Assembly: GCF_019059575.1 (NCBI RefSeq)
Contig: NW_024883414.1
Coordinates: 1-64,000 of the forward strand
Direction of reading: 5' to 3'
Length of the DNA: 64,000 bases
Source of the DNA: Amphibalanus amphitrite
Lineage: Eukaryota > Arthropoda > Thecostraca > Balanomorpha > Balanidae
The number at the start of each line of letters is the position of its first letter. The first letter of the stretch is position 1. The notes beneath the pieces are model-generated. The model ran no database searches. It saw only the letters and a program-made list of their open reading frames with translations, and was not told where the DNA came from. The position numbers were made by a program, and so were the translations under genes. Positions 1-11,500 of this stretch are shown here, piece by piece.

Positions 1-1050
1 TAAACTTGTTCCGTGGAAATGTATTAGGTACCTATTCCATGTTACATCATACAGCCCTAACTATATGCATGTATGATAGCTCGGAGAACATCATAAATCA
101 TGTCAGGGCCAGTATTTTCATTTTACCTACCTTGGGTAGTATTTTTAAGTACCTACCCATCTTTACCCTGAGTATAGCCAAGTAGCTTGGTTTTTGTGTC
201 CTCCATGCTTTTGCTATGGGCATATTTTTGTGCGAGACCTCAGAATCAGACTTTAGAGCGTGCTCTCTCAATTATGAGTTCTTATATATAGAGTGTGCTG
301 ACTTTAAACCGATTGTTGTACAATTTCGTCATTAGTGTAGAGCTTGTGTAACAAATAACAATTTAACTAAGTAATTATGAATTTCAGTGTCTACCATTGA
401 TCAGAATAGCTGGGTTTAATAATTTGCCAGAGACCAAAGGTTGTAGTAAAAAATACCTTTGTTGGATTATGGCCAAATAGTAGGTACCTGTAAACATACC
501 TATTGCTCATGTTTTGTGTTTTCTACAGATTCATCTATCTGGTTTGCTCATTTTGTGTATTATTACCTCATACCTGTATTTCCAGCCAAAATATTGAAAT
601 TTTTGTGGTCATGTGTCCTTATTTATTCAGCAATGAAATCATTCACCTTGAGGTGCATCAATTGTTAATCCAGCCAATTGTTAATCAATTAAATCCTGCT
701 ACTGTGTGGTGGGTTCAATGACCTTTGCAATGTGAGCATTTGTTGACATGCATTCCTCCTTTTCGGATTTTTTAAAAAGATTTTCATTCAAGAAGTGTGA
801 GCTAGCTGAAATATTTTCAAGCAAAATTAGACTGATAAACTTCATGGACATATTCATAGGCAAAGTGTGTATAAACTGAATATAAATATAGGCTGCAGCC
901 ATAAAGTTAAATTATGAAAAGGTTTTAAGTTTTGAAATTACAGATACTTAACTAAAGCTGCTCAATATTCATTACAGAGGTAAATGGAAGTGGATACTGG
1001 GACTCACGCCTATATTGTCTACCATGGTAACAAAGGATCTCCTTGTTACA
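1..1050. other. AT-rich leading sequence without recognisable gene
   Basis: The stretch is AT-rich and full of stops in all frames. No recognisable coding block, RNA gene or repeat was found. It probably contains the 5' untranslated exon and promoter of the UQCC5-like gene that follows, because a plausible 3' splice acceptor (pyrimidines then ACAG) ends near 1051. No TATA box or initiator could be assigned with confidence. Confidence 0.4.
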
Positions 1051-1064
1051 GATTACGCAGGCCT

Positions 1065-1224
1065 ATGTTTCAAAGCAAAGCCTTCCGCCGCTTTCTGGAA
1101 GCGTGGCCAGGGAAGCGGACGTTCGGCATCTACCGGTTTCTTCCATTTTTCTTCGTTCTGGGAGCGGCTCTCGAGTTTTCCATGATCAACTGGCACGCCG
1201 GAGTCGCCGGAGAGATCAACTTTT
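1065..1224 (+). CDS. UQCC5: UQCC5 (SMIM4)-like complex III assembly microprotein, first coding exon
   Basis: The animal UQCC5/SMIM4 protein is a roughly 70-residue single-pass inner mitochondrial membrane protein needed to build the cytochrome bc1 complex. The exon begins MFQSKAFRRFLEAWPGK and continues TFGIYRFLPFFFVLGAALEF, which is the family's characteristic basic N-terminus followed by its one membrane segment (about residues 19-38). The start at 1065 aligns with the vertebrate start; an upstream in-frame ATG at 984 would add 27 residues not seen in the family. A GTAAGT donor at 1225 follows GEINF, where the family continues with a Tyr and a short basic tail. The split codon (T at 1224) fits Tyr, so a second exon is expected. 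I could not find it. Reading through the donor gives only nine more residues before a stop. The family call is strong; the gene's 3' end is unknown. Confidence 0.82.
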
Positions 1225-1348
1225 GTAAGTTATGGCAAGGTTTGCCGTGATGGTGTCTTAAACAGTGTGTCTCGGGACTGGCGATTAGAAAGTCCTTACA
1301 CAGAACGGGGATATGTAACTGATTGAATTGCGTCGCCGTAGAATCCCG

Positions 1349-2698
1349 ATGGCGCCGTTAACTGTGGAGTCGTTTGTGGAGAATTCGACTCGGCTGCGGA
1401 ACCAGCTGAGAGCGGCGGAGCTGGCCTGGCAGCGCTGGCTGTCCGAGGACGCTCAGCAGGAGCTCCGTCAGCAGTTGCGCCCTGCCTCTGCGTCTCAGCC
1501 GCCGGCCGGCGACGGCTGCCGCCAGCTGGTCGGACAGGTGAACCGTGTGCGCCAGCGGGTGATCCGACTGCGCGAGCTGTGCCAGCCGCCGCTGCAGCGC
1601 TCCGACCTACCCGTCATTGAGCGGCTGGCCGAGAGCGTCCGACAGCAGGCGGTCAGCGTGTCCGAACGCTGCGCCCAGCGGCGCAAAGAGCTCGACCAGG
1701 AGCAGACGGCGCTGGAAGGAGTGCTGGACGGACTCTGCGAGCGCATGCGCCGCTGGAAACTGGAGAGTCAGCGGCGGCCGGCCAGCGCACCTGCCGTACA
1801 CGCGCCCAGCCCGCCGCCGCCGGCGCTGACCGCTCAGAACGAGGCGGTGGCCGCGTATGATGCGTACCTGGCACAGCACGGTGGTCCGACCGGCGGGTGG
1901 GACGCAGACGACCACGCACTGTTCCTGAAGCTGCGCACGCGACACCGCTCGGTCGCTCGACAGTGTCGTGCCATTGCTCACAAGATGACCAACAAGTGTA
2001 TGTCGGAGGTGGTGCAGCACGTGCAGTGGTACGAGCGTCTCCAAGAGCTGGCCGAGCGGCGCCGGCAGGCCATTGCCGAGTGGAGGGCGTCCAGGACCGC
2101 GCAGACGGCGGCTGCCGTGTCAGCAGGGCCCACAGACGGAGACGGAGCCCCCGGCGGCGGCTCCGTCAAACGACCCCGCCGCCGGCCCCGGCCCCGCTCC
2201 CGGCCAGCGAGACATACCCGGCCTCCGGCGCCGGTGGCTCCCCCGCCCCCTCCGCTGCCGCTGGTGGTGTCTCAGAGAAAGGAGCGCGAGCTGGCGGCGC
2301 AGCGGGCGGCGGCCGCCGAGCTGCGCCGCCGCCGCGCGCAGCAGCAGCAGCTGCACGCGCGCCAGCAGCAGATGGAGCAGCAGCGGCAGCGGCAGCTGCG
2401 CGCCCAGCTGGCCGCCAACGCCCTGCCCGTCTTCCGTCAGCGTGACGCGCTACTGACGGAGCGCCGCAGCGCCGCCCGCCAGCAGCGCTCGGCGGCGGCG
2501 GCGGCGGTGGCGCGGCCCCGCAGCGCGCCGGCGACCACCCGGCCGCGGTGTCCTGCCCGACTGCTGGCAGACACCAGCTCCAGCCTGCGCCGGCGCCGGT
2601 GGCAGCCGAACGGGGAGACGGCCGCGGCCGGCCCGGTCACCGTTGGCCTGGCGGCTCTCCCACGCAGAGCAGTGCCCGCCTGGCGGGCCGGACTGTGA
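1349..2698 (+). CDS. CCDC112: CCDC112-like coiled-coil protein (single-exon ORF)
   Basis: A 449-residue open frame from the first ATG (1349, G at +4) to TGA. Residues about 167-250 hold the diagnostic block: YDAYLAQHGGPTGGWDADDH, then FLKLRTRH, then a QHVQWYERLQELAERRR helix running into IAEWRAS. This GGWD..DH / QH..WY pattern is shared by CCDC112 and CCDC148, and GGPTGGWD is closest to CCDC112 as I know it. Residues 5-140 and 265-400 are highly charged and heptad-rich, consistent with coiled coils. A Pro/Ala/Arg-rich linker separates them, and an ARLLADTSS motif sits near the C-terminus. CCDC112 is a centriolar-satellite/cilium-associated protein in vertebrates; the role here is inferred from that. 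The coding sequence is very GC-rich and has no obvious intron, so a retrocopy or a gene nested in the UQCC5 intron is possible. CCDC148-like is the main alternative. Confidence 0.65.
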   Translation: MAPLTVESFVENSTRLRNQLRAAELAWQRWLSEDAQQELRQQLRPASASQPPAGDGCRQLVGQVNRVRQRVIRLRELCQPPLQRSDLPVIERLAESVRQQAVSVSERCAQRRKELDQEQTALEGVLDGLCERMRRWKLESQRRPASAPAVHAPSPPPPALTAQNEAVAAYDAYLAQHGGPTGGWDADDHALFLKLRTRHRSVARQCRAIAHKMTNKCMSEVVQHVQWYERLQELAERRRQAIAEWRASRTAQTAAAVSAGPTDGDGAPGGGSVKRPRRRPRPRSRPARHTRPPAPVAPPPPPLPLVVSQRKERELAAQRAAAAELRRRRAQQQQLHARQQQMEQQRQRQLRAQLAANALPVFRQRDALLTERRSAARQQRSAAAAAVARPRSAPATTRPRCPARLLADTSSSLRRRRWQPNGETAAAGPVTVGLAALPRRAVPAWRAGL

Positions 2699-3746
2699 CA
2701 CACGGCGAAGGTCACTGCGGGCTCGCGCGAGCCGCCGCCGCGCAGCTGCTTGTTAGTGGAGTCGATACGGGTTGAAGCCGCGACATCAGCACCCTGTGTA
2801 GGGCATGCGGCAGTTCAAGAGAGCAATGCCATCAACCGAGTTAGTGAAAACCACAGCCCATAGACACCCTTCGTTGAATCAATGCTGGCGCATAAGACTC
2901 CGTCTCGAGAGTGGGAGAAGACCATATGTACTAATAGCAGGAGAGCCAGTCAGTCAGAATTGTTCTTTCTGACGGCAAGTGACGCCAGTGACTGACTCTA
3001 ATTGAGTCTATCATGGCGGTGTTCTACTGAACTGGGGGAGTTGGGTGGTTTTTATCGTCTATGGCGGAGTTACGGCTGTATGGGAAGTGTTGCGTCTTCA
3101 CGGTGCTTCTAAGTAGCTGCCTTCCTAAAACATTGGCTGTGTTGAATGTTCTCATATATGCACGCGTCAGCAAGCACTGTAAATATGTGGCTGTCAAGTG
3201 TCATTGCATTTCCTTAAATTACTTAGTGATAAATAATACTATTTTCATATCACCCGTCATCCATTATCAAGAATCATCACGATGCTCAAATATATTTACT
3301 TTTTGCAACTGATCTTTTGGTCTGAGTTTTTTTAATGCAAATGCGCTCATTAACCAACTAATTTCAACTTAGAGTGCAAGTCAGTGTATTGCCGCCAACC
3401 CTACCGTACCCGTGGCTCACCCACCGACTGAAGCCTGGACTCTGCCGCTCCGCAGACAAAACGTACAAACGACGCGAGGCGCAGAGGACGCTCGACCGAA
3501 CCGGGGACTGAGGCGGGTGAGCTGAATCGGCTAAAACTCGCCATATCTAGCCACATCAGTGCTCCAACCGTCAGCCAGGCACAGCAGACCGCGATACAGC
3601 GAGACAGTTGAGTCGAGCTCAACTTGAACCGTGTCTAGTCTGAGTCTGACCTGTCCCGCGTCCAGAAGAAACAATTGCGGCTCGCCTTTTTGAAAGTCTA
3701 GCTAAGTCAGACTCCGGCCGAGTCTAGTCTCGCCCATCGCGTCACG
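2699..3746. other. Spacer between the CCDC112-like gene and UQCC6
   Basis: About 1 kb with no recognisable coding block. The first 300 bases are GC-rich and likely 3' UTR. The middle (3060-3400) is AT-rich. The last 300 bases are CpG-containing and probably hold the promoter and 5' UTR of the UQCC6-like gene. The missing second exon of UQCC5 could be here, but no acceptor followed by a matching basic tail was seen. Confidence 0.35.
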
Positions 3747-3959
3747 ATGCCGGCCGGCGTCCCCTGGGGCCCCTACCTGCGGTTCGTCTCCGCAGCCATG
3801 CTGACAATGTTCGTCGGCGCTCAGTGCGTTCACTTGGTGTACCGACCGATGGACGATCTGCCGGAGTACATCGAGCTGGAGCGACAGCGCCGGATGGCGG
3901 CTGGGGAGCTCGTGGGGGCCGGGGGCCGGACCGGAGGGGAGGGCGGTGACCTGAGATGA
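3747..3959 (+). CDS. UQCC6: UQCC6 (BRAWNIN)-like complex III assembly microprotein
   Basis: A complete 70-residue frame with A at -3. The N-terminus MPAGVPWGPYLRF is the BRAWNIN signature (MPAGVP then a short amphipathic stretch). A hydrophobic segment follows (about residues 12-31, FVSAAMLTMFVGAQCVHLVY), then the conserved YRP and an IPE-like LPEY motif. The length matches vertebrate BRAWNIN (about 71). In vertebrates the protein sits in the inner mitochondrial membrane and is required for an early step of bc1 complex assembly, acting with UQCC5. The tail here is Gly-rich rather than Lys-rich, which is a divergence in the least conserved part. The coding sequence is unbroken by introns. The identification rests on motif order, hydrophobic segment and length. 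Confidence 0.88.
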   Translation: MPAGVPWGPYLRFVSAAMLTMFVGAQCVHLVYRPMDDLPEYIELERQRRMAAGELVGAGGRTGGEGGDLR

Positions 3960-5369
3960 GCGATTCACGGCTCATGATGTATGTGAGGTGTGCAATGAGA
4001 GGTGAGACGATGTGTCGGGAGTTCAGGCAAGGTCGTTTTTAATGACATAGTGGCTTGCCTAAGTGTAAGGTTGGCGATTTTAGAGTGATAAGAGCTAATG
4101 CCTAATAAGACCGACTGCAATGCGTTATTTGTTGCCAAATGCAGTTCAAGTGGTCCAAGCATCGTTTGCACACTCTGCGCCGATTGACGGACTAAAATGG
4201 GCCAGTGTCGGATTGAGCACACCGTTGCCTTCTCAGGTCCACCTCACCCCTTTAACACTAGCCACTCGGTACTCGGACAAGTCAGAGTAAACACACGCCG
4301 CTGTTGGTAACCCATCACGCGGTATATTCAATCGCACGACGATCAAATAATCACCACATCATATACATTGTGCCAGTACACCAATGGCATATCAGACAAT
4401 GCGATGGAAAATTTATCAAATCTACAACAATCTACTTGGCCATTAATTTGCATCCATGCATAATTCATCACACAGCAATGAAACTTGACAAAATAAAATA
4501 TACTATACAAAATACAACGCCGTGTAAAATAAACATCAAGCAACAGTTCGGAAAACTGAACAAAGTATTATGCTTTATATATCAATCATACCCCACTCAT
4601 GATAACGAATACCATTGAAAATCAAAAGGACAGATGGAAAATGTGTAACCATGCACAATCTCGGTAGCTCAGTCATTCTCCGGTTACAAATCATCCCATC
4701 ATGGGAGGGTCAAGAGCTGATGCCGTGAGGAAATGTCCACGTCATTCAAGCCGCACACCAAATTTAAATAGTTCCGCATGATTTAACCGTCAAGTTCGCC
4801 GGTAGACACCAGAGTACCCAGGAACGGTCGTGCTGTGCGCGTTACACCCGCACCGCAAACCGCGACGTGTGAGGACCGATCGTGACTTCGACAAAATTCA
4901 GAGGAGAGGTCCCGTCAGCCCGATACCCGAACCCAAACGGCGCAGAAACGCTGTGCGTCACATACGTCACACGTGGACCAGGCGCGCCACAGACGCCACA
5001 AACGGCAGTACACCGCACCGCCTGAATTTGTACACAACCTCCGGAAAGGCACGGTCCAGTGTCCCCCACTGGCCCCCACACCACCCCCCGACCCAGCGAC
5101 AGCGGACATTATATACCTCCCCTGGGCCGCCGGGGAGGCGCCGAATCGGACCAGCCGCAGAGACGTCATCGCAACGACAGATCGCCAGTTACAGCGGCAG
5201 ACCCGACCCACCCCCACCGACGGCGTCACACCAGACGCCAGCCCTGGAGCAAGTAAAACCCAATGGCGCCGCCACGGAATCACGTCAAACACAGCTGATC
5301 ATTAGCAGCCGTCCTCCAATGACGTCAAAACCTGTCCTCCAGTGACGTCAGACCTCTCCCACCACGCTA
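3960..5369. other. Convergent 3' region between UQCC6 (+) and GMPPB (-)
   Basis: The first 700 bases are AT-rich and likely UQCC6 3' UTR, with AATAAA candidates at 4492 and 4528. From about 4800 to 5369 the DNA is GC-rich and is probably GMPPB 3' UTR. Overlapping open frames on both strands there show no family resemblance. Two CRE-like TGACGTCA octamers lie at 5319-5326 and 5343-5350. Confidence 0.35.
4492..4533 (+). terminator. Candidate polyadenylation signals for UQCC6
   Basis: Two canonical AATAAA hexamers (4492-4497 and 4528-4533) in AT-rich sequence about 540 bases after the UQCC6 stop codon. The placement suits a 3' end, but no transcript data are available. Confidence 0.25.
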
Positions 5370-5501
5370 CTACATGATGATGCGGGGCTCGGAGACGGAG
5401 GCGGCTATCGACTTGTGCGGCAGCACGATGCCGCCGTTGACGTAGATCTCGTCCTGGACGATGACGTCCTCGCCGAGTACGGTGACGTTCTCCATGCGAA
5501 C
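5370..5501 (-). CDS. GMPPB: GMPPB coding exon 8 (C-terminus and stop)
   Basis: Residues 332-374 then [25 protein letters not shown] and terminal SEPRIIM match the invariant family C-terminus, confirming that the gene is complete. The acceptor is CCCGCAG. Confidence 0.96.
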   Translation of the reverse strand, partial: VRMENVTVLGEDVIVQDEIYVNGGIVLPHKSIAASVSEPRIIM

Positions 5502-8500
5502 CTGCGGGAGAGGAGGGGTCAGGGGGGCGACACGGCTATTCGCGCAATGTATTCAGTTATGGGCCGCGCGGGGCCTCGCGATGACGCGGCTGGAGGCAAC
5601 TGCTCAGCGCGCTAGGATACTTCTGGCGGGGCCGGGCGCTGAACGGTGTGCAATGAATGGGTTATGGGCGGGCGGACAGAGATAAGGTATTGAATTTGAA
5701 TTGACATCAGCAATCGGGTGGGGAGGGAGAACGTTTCTAATCGAGCTTGGGATGGGGAAAGCCGAAAATGTCACGATCGGATCATAGCTCCGACAGGGCC
5801 GGGTGCCGTACCATGTGTAGTATATTTAGGCGGGCAGACAGAGATCAGTTATTGGATTTAAATTCACCTTACCATCGGTTTCTGGTGGTGTTTGAAGACG
5901 TTTTTAGTCAAGCTCGGGGTCGGGCAACCCACTGGCGGATCCAGGGGAAGGCATTTGGGGCAAATGTCTTCCCCCACAATCGGGGCAGCGCCCGAAATCG
6001 CTTTTCGAGAATAAAAGAAAACTTCACAACTATTCTGAGGAAATGTTGGTTAATCACACTGCACAGCAGTGCGCAAGAAATCGAAATCCGAGCTTCTTTT
6101 TTTAAATTAATTCGGAAAAAAAAACTTTTTGAGGTTAGCCCCCGCAGTGTCCAAGACCGCTTCCTTATCCGCCAGTTGTGAATAAGTCTGAATGAAGTCA
6201 CGGTCGATACCGAGCTTCGGCGGGACCAGGCGCCGCATACGTTGTACGTACCTACGTACCTACAATGAAAAGGCGGACAGACTCCTGACCCCACATCCTA
6301 CTGCTGTGACCCGTGCTTCTGTGGGTGAAGCACTGAAGCATCACGGAATCCCACAGGACCTGCGAGTCGACGAGGTGGCCGCTTTGGCCGCCGGGTACTG
6401 CAGCTCCCTGGAGTTGCCTGGGACCGATGGTAAAACAGCAGCTCCGGCGGTGCCCCTATGAGCCGTAATAATTAGTGAATTCCCGTAATGTAGAGATCAT
6501 ATCCTCAATGATTTCCATTACGGTTTTATATTCCTAAGCAATATGACAGACCAATTATGCTTGCCTACGTAATCAGGCATTACCTCTGATGGTTAAACGC
6601 TCAGTACAACATGCGTTGTCTGTCAAACAACAATCGACGATGGGATCCTTTCTCGAATCATCTCTTAAACCATCGGTTGTCGATTCACCCACCCCGTTTC
6701 CCTAAAAATAGACGGTCAGATTCGGCCTGGGTCCTTACGAGTTACGACCCCTCTGGATTCGCCAGAGACGGGATCGGGTCGCCGTTATTGCACTCGTCTT
6801 AGTGTCTTTAGATACATACAGCTTCGACCATGGACGTCGGACGGAGTGATCGTTCTACGAATGTACGCACCATCCAGGCCTAGGATGCATCGAGGTTTAT
6901 AAGACTGCAGTCTGTAGATCAATCAGCATAACAATGGTGGTATGCAACCACATTAGAAGATCTCTCCGGCTCCCGCAACGTTCCAACGCCCCTCCTTTAT
7001 GCATTCGCCCGATGTGTCCGCCGAGCCGGCTTGCCTCCAATGACGTCATCGGCCGGCCGGCGGCGTTCAAGGTCAAACGGCTGGTGTCCTTACCTGGAGT
7101 TCTATAGCCTTGGGAGGGGTCAGAAACCGGGGACGAGATCGGGGAGGGGCGTACGGGAACGGTTGGTAAGGTACAACTGGGACAAATAGTTCAACAGTCT
7201 CCAGTTGCAACATATCAAGGTTTGTAAGTCGTTTGCAGTCGAATAGCTATAACATTCTGGATTGAAGATTCATGCGACAGGTCCTTTTTTCCTTTCTTGT
7301 AGGTCTAAATTATTAGTAAAGTTATCTTGCATTGAGCTCGCTGAGGGCTTTGTAGTGGCCTATTTTGGTGCTGATAGAGGTCAATGACATGCCGCGTTGT
7401 TGGAATTTTGGATGGACGCTTCCGAAACTGCAGATGTTAAACGCCCCTTTGCTATATCGCGGTCTCCCACCACGCCTACAATTCCCACCATCTCGCCAAC
7501 TCTCACCCATCGTCCTACGACGCAGCGCCAGCCGACGATCGAGTTCTCGATCCACGAGTGCGATTTGATGTGGGCTCCTCGCATCACGGTGGCGCGCTTG
7601 ATGCGCACACCGTCCTCGATAATGACGTCCGGCCCGATGGTGACGTTCGGGCCGATCTTGCAGTTCTTGCCTATCCGCGCCGTAGGGTCCTGGAGCGAGG
7701 ACCAGAGGTCAGAACGGTCAGGGGGGGGAGCATTCATATACTCCACAAATCATATATGCCACAGCAGAAATTGTAGGTTGTAGGTTGTATGTAAGGTTAG
7801 ATCAAGTTAGATTACGTTTTTTTCTATATTAACTGTGGAAAGACGTTAACTGCGACGATCGTGGCACGTGTAACTTCGTGGTACACTCGATATACAGTAT
7901 ACACCCTGCTAGTTGCCAGGGGGAGGTTAATAAAAATACAATACTGCTCCATACACAGCCCAGCCCAAATCCTCTTTTCTCATCCACACCCTGAACCGCT
8001 CGGTCCCCCGCTCGGCACTCACCACCATCACCCCGCTGGCCACGCCGTCCCCCTTGTACAGCAGCGACGGATCCTTGGTCTTGAGCGACGTCAGGTACAT
8101 GCACATGCCGGTGAGGAAGTCCTTGGGCTGTCCGACGTCCATCCAGAAGCCCTGCAGCTCGAAGCTGAACAGATTACCGTCCTCGGCCATCACGGGGAAG
8201 ATCTCCTTCTCGATGCTGGTCGGACGCAGCTGGACGCGAGGCGGGAAACGGTACAGGTTAGGTTAACATAGACACAGAGTGGTGGGTCATGGGTGGGAGC
8301 TAAAGGCAGATAGCTTGCAAGCAGCTGCAGAGGAAGATATACAAATAAGTCATATCTTCTATTAATATCACATGGCGACGAAGCATTGTTTTCACGAGAA
8401 GCACCCGTAAATAAACAACGCTGGCGTATAAGAGACTGATCGGCTACTGATCGGTGCATTATGTCGTCATTGACGAACAGCTTCTGCTTTCCCTGCCTGT

Positions 8501-11500
8501 CACAACTCACCTGAATTCTGTCCAGGATCGATGTGTTGAAGATGTACAGTCCGGCGTTAATTTTGTTGGAAACAAACTCCTGCGGCTTCTCGACGAACCG
8601 CTCAATGCGGCCTCTCTCGTCGTAGCAGACAACACCGTATTTAGAGGGCTCCTCGACCTTGGTCACCTGTGGTGGCAGAGTGAGGGCACGGGTCAGCAAA
8701 CGCAAAGGTTGGGTTGGGTTGAGTGGCATGCAAGGACAAATTTGCAATACGTTTAGATTTCTCGATGCGTCTATATCTACTCGCGGTCTAAGCAAAACAG
8801 AAAACAGCAACTAGGCCATAACCGTAATCAAATGTAACCAAACATGCGTGGCATTCGGTTTTCAAATCGAAGACAAACCTTATACAACGACACTTCAAAG
8901 ACTTTAATCAATAAATGACGCAACAGCATGATCCTCCATCAGTGGCCTACACCGACGCTGCACCAGCGCTCTTCACCAGCGCCACACTCACCACAATGGT
9001 GCCCTCCTTGCCGTGGTTGCGGTGGAAGCTGACCATATCCCTGAACGGAAAGTTGCAGATGATGTCCGAGTTGAGCACGAAGAACGGCTCGTCGTTGGAA
9101 GCCAGGATGTCCCTGGCCAGGGCCAGCGGGCCGGCCGTGCCCAGCGGCTCTGTCTCCAGCGAGAACGTGATCTGGACACCCAGCTGTGAACAGAGGGGGT
9201 GGGTGATACCGGGTTAGATTTATGGTGTTGGAGACAATAAAGGTTCATCGCAAGCATATGCACTATGCAGTATGCGCTGTATGCACTATGCTGCATACTC
9301 TGTGTTTAAAAGGCGACAAATTTTCAAACATTTTGTTTTTTCATGCCTCACAAGACAAATATGACAGCAATGGACAACAATTACTTTATTACGAATAAAC
9401 ATGAGACTGACATGCCTGTTTTTTTTTTCAGATGTCGCACACTTGTGGGAAGTGAACAGGTGTTCGGCCTTGTCGGCTCAGAAATGGTTCCTATGAGCAC
9501 CACGGAGGGACAAGGGCAATATACATACGTCGATTCGTGTGCTGACAACAAGTTTTGCTAATTTTTGTTTGCCTAGCTTTGGAATGTCTCGGATTACACG
9601 ATATGTTCGGGTACTGACATGACAAAACACAAGCATTTCGTCATGAAAGCGTGGACACTCGCAAAATGCCTCCTGTGCTTTTTTACACGCTGGGTGTTTA
9701 GTGTGCCATTTGTGACATTCCGGGGATTATAAGGACTACGAAAGGTGGAATGATGTGACGTTATTCTGGTAAGCATGAGACGATCAACCTTGGTGACGCT
9801 TTCTTACGTCACGCATTTTTCAAATATGCTTACCAAATAACAATACGTCGATGATCTATCAGCTAACAACTAACAAGCCCATAACGTTTCACCATATGCT
9901 CTAAATATAACGGAGTTCCGGCAGTTAGCACTATGACGCAGTTGTCCTGCACAATCTCAAGGAGCCCACTGGCGGCTCGAGGTCAATGAGGGGACCGTAA
10001 ATGAGTCATGAAACGCGCCGCCAAAATAAGGCCTCCTCGGGGATAACGGGGACATTTAAGACGTGATCAAATGCTGCGATTTCGCCCAGACATCAAGCTA
10101 TCAGCGAAGGAAGTTGTCAATCTAGACAACTTCAAGATAATAAGTACGGGTAATCAAAGTAAAGTTTTGAAAAAGGTCCAAGCTTTCTGGAGGCGGATTC
10201 CATTGAAGTACACAACTAAATTTCAGCAAATTAAAAGCATGAATCCTGCGTCTGCGCAGCTCCAATTTTTACCGTACGACATAATAATAGTATCAGGCGA
10301 CATTCGAGAGAATTCCAACTGACTCAAGCACGCCCGGGTAATCAGTAGCTGCACCGTTGTTTCGTAACGGCGCACCCTGCGTTATCGGTGCTGCGCCTGT
10401 TATCGGTACTGGTTCCGAGTCCCCGAGCGAATGGCGTCATTCAGCTGGAGTTCGCGTTGCCGACGTGAGACCATGAAATCAGCCCGGCGTCACAGCTCAT
10501 GGCGCGACAGCCACCACCGGGGTACACAAGAAGGACATCCTATTTTGGACAGAGCAGGATATACACTGATGATCCGGGCGCAGGGCACAGTTCAGAGCCG
10601 ACGCTCCAGGGCTGCCGAGTAACACAAACACAGCTGTGCTGAGTGAGCGGAACAAAACGCGATGTGATCTGCGACGCACACCCCATGACACCACAATAAC
10701 CGACAACTAACTGGCCGAAGCTGAAATTCATGACGTGTCAGCTGCTTTATACATAATCCGAACCCAGGCTGATAAAACCACTACCTAGTGATTATGAATC
10801 CTACATTCTGGGGTTTCTCTTGGAACGCTCAAATGGCCGAAGACGAGGAATAGGTATTGCGTCCACCGCGCCATTTACAACGGGACCCTCGATTCGACAC
10901 CCAACTGTATGCATTCCAATTTAGAAATCACTGGCCATGAATCATGATAGTGCCATGCCGCACCGAACTGCAACAGCTCAACTCCGCTGACGAAGTAAGG
11001 TCTAAGTGGATTTTTCCGTACCTCCGACGTTGTATGGCGCAGTCCGCCCCGACGCGTCTCCGATACCCACCTTTTCGGCCTCCTGCCGGAGCTCCTGCTC
11101 CATCTGCTCTGCCCGGTACGAGACGGCCAGCACCACGTGCGACACGCCCGCGTCCACCAGCGCCTCTGAGGATAAAATAGGTACAAGTGTGAGGTCATAC
11201 CGCATGTCGACAACGTACAGACGAGTGAGGAAGAACACCGCGTCCACCAGCGCCTCCCGAGGACGGGCGTGAGGGTATACGCAGCGTCTCTTAGAACGGG
11301 CGTGTGCCTGTGGTCATACGCAGTTACGGAAGGTTTTCGTCAGGGCACCGCCAGTGCCGACAAAAATGCCCACTATCGTACTCAGAAATGGCTGATAAAA
11401 TAGAATAGTTACATAAATACTTTTCTTCGATAATACTCATAACACGGGTCTACATTTAAATACGTTCATAAGTCCATCGGGAAATGTGACAAACGCACAA

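Larger units (their letters stand above)
5502..7506 (-). other. GMPPB intron 7 (2.0 kb)
   Basis: The largest GMPPB intron but one. It contains a hAT-like MITE (5930-6178) and, on the + strand, an unexplained protein-like frame ending at 6461. Nothing else was recognised. Confidence 0.7.

Noticed and set aside
1495-2775. Several long overlapping frames on both strands across the CCDC112-like gene
   Set aside because: They are shadows of a GC-rich coding sequence; only the 1349-2698 frame carries a conserved motif.
4830-5345. A 171-codon + strand frame
   Set aside because: It is antisense to the probable GMPPB 3' UTR, low in hydrophobic residues and lacks a conserved motif.
10071-10322. An 83-codon + strand frame in GMPPB intron 3
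   Set aside because: AT-rich, no start context, no family resemblance; length expected by chance.
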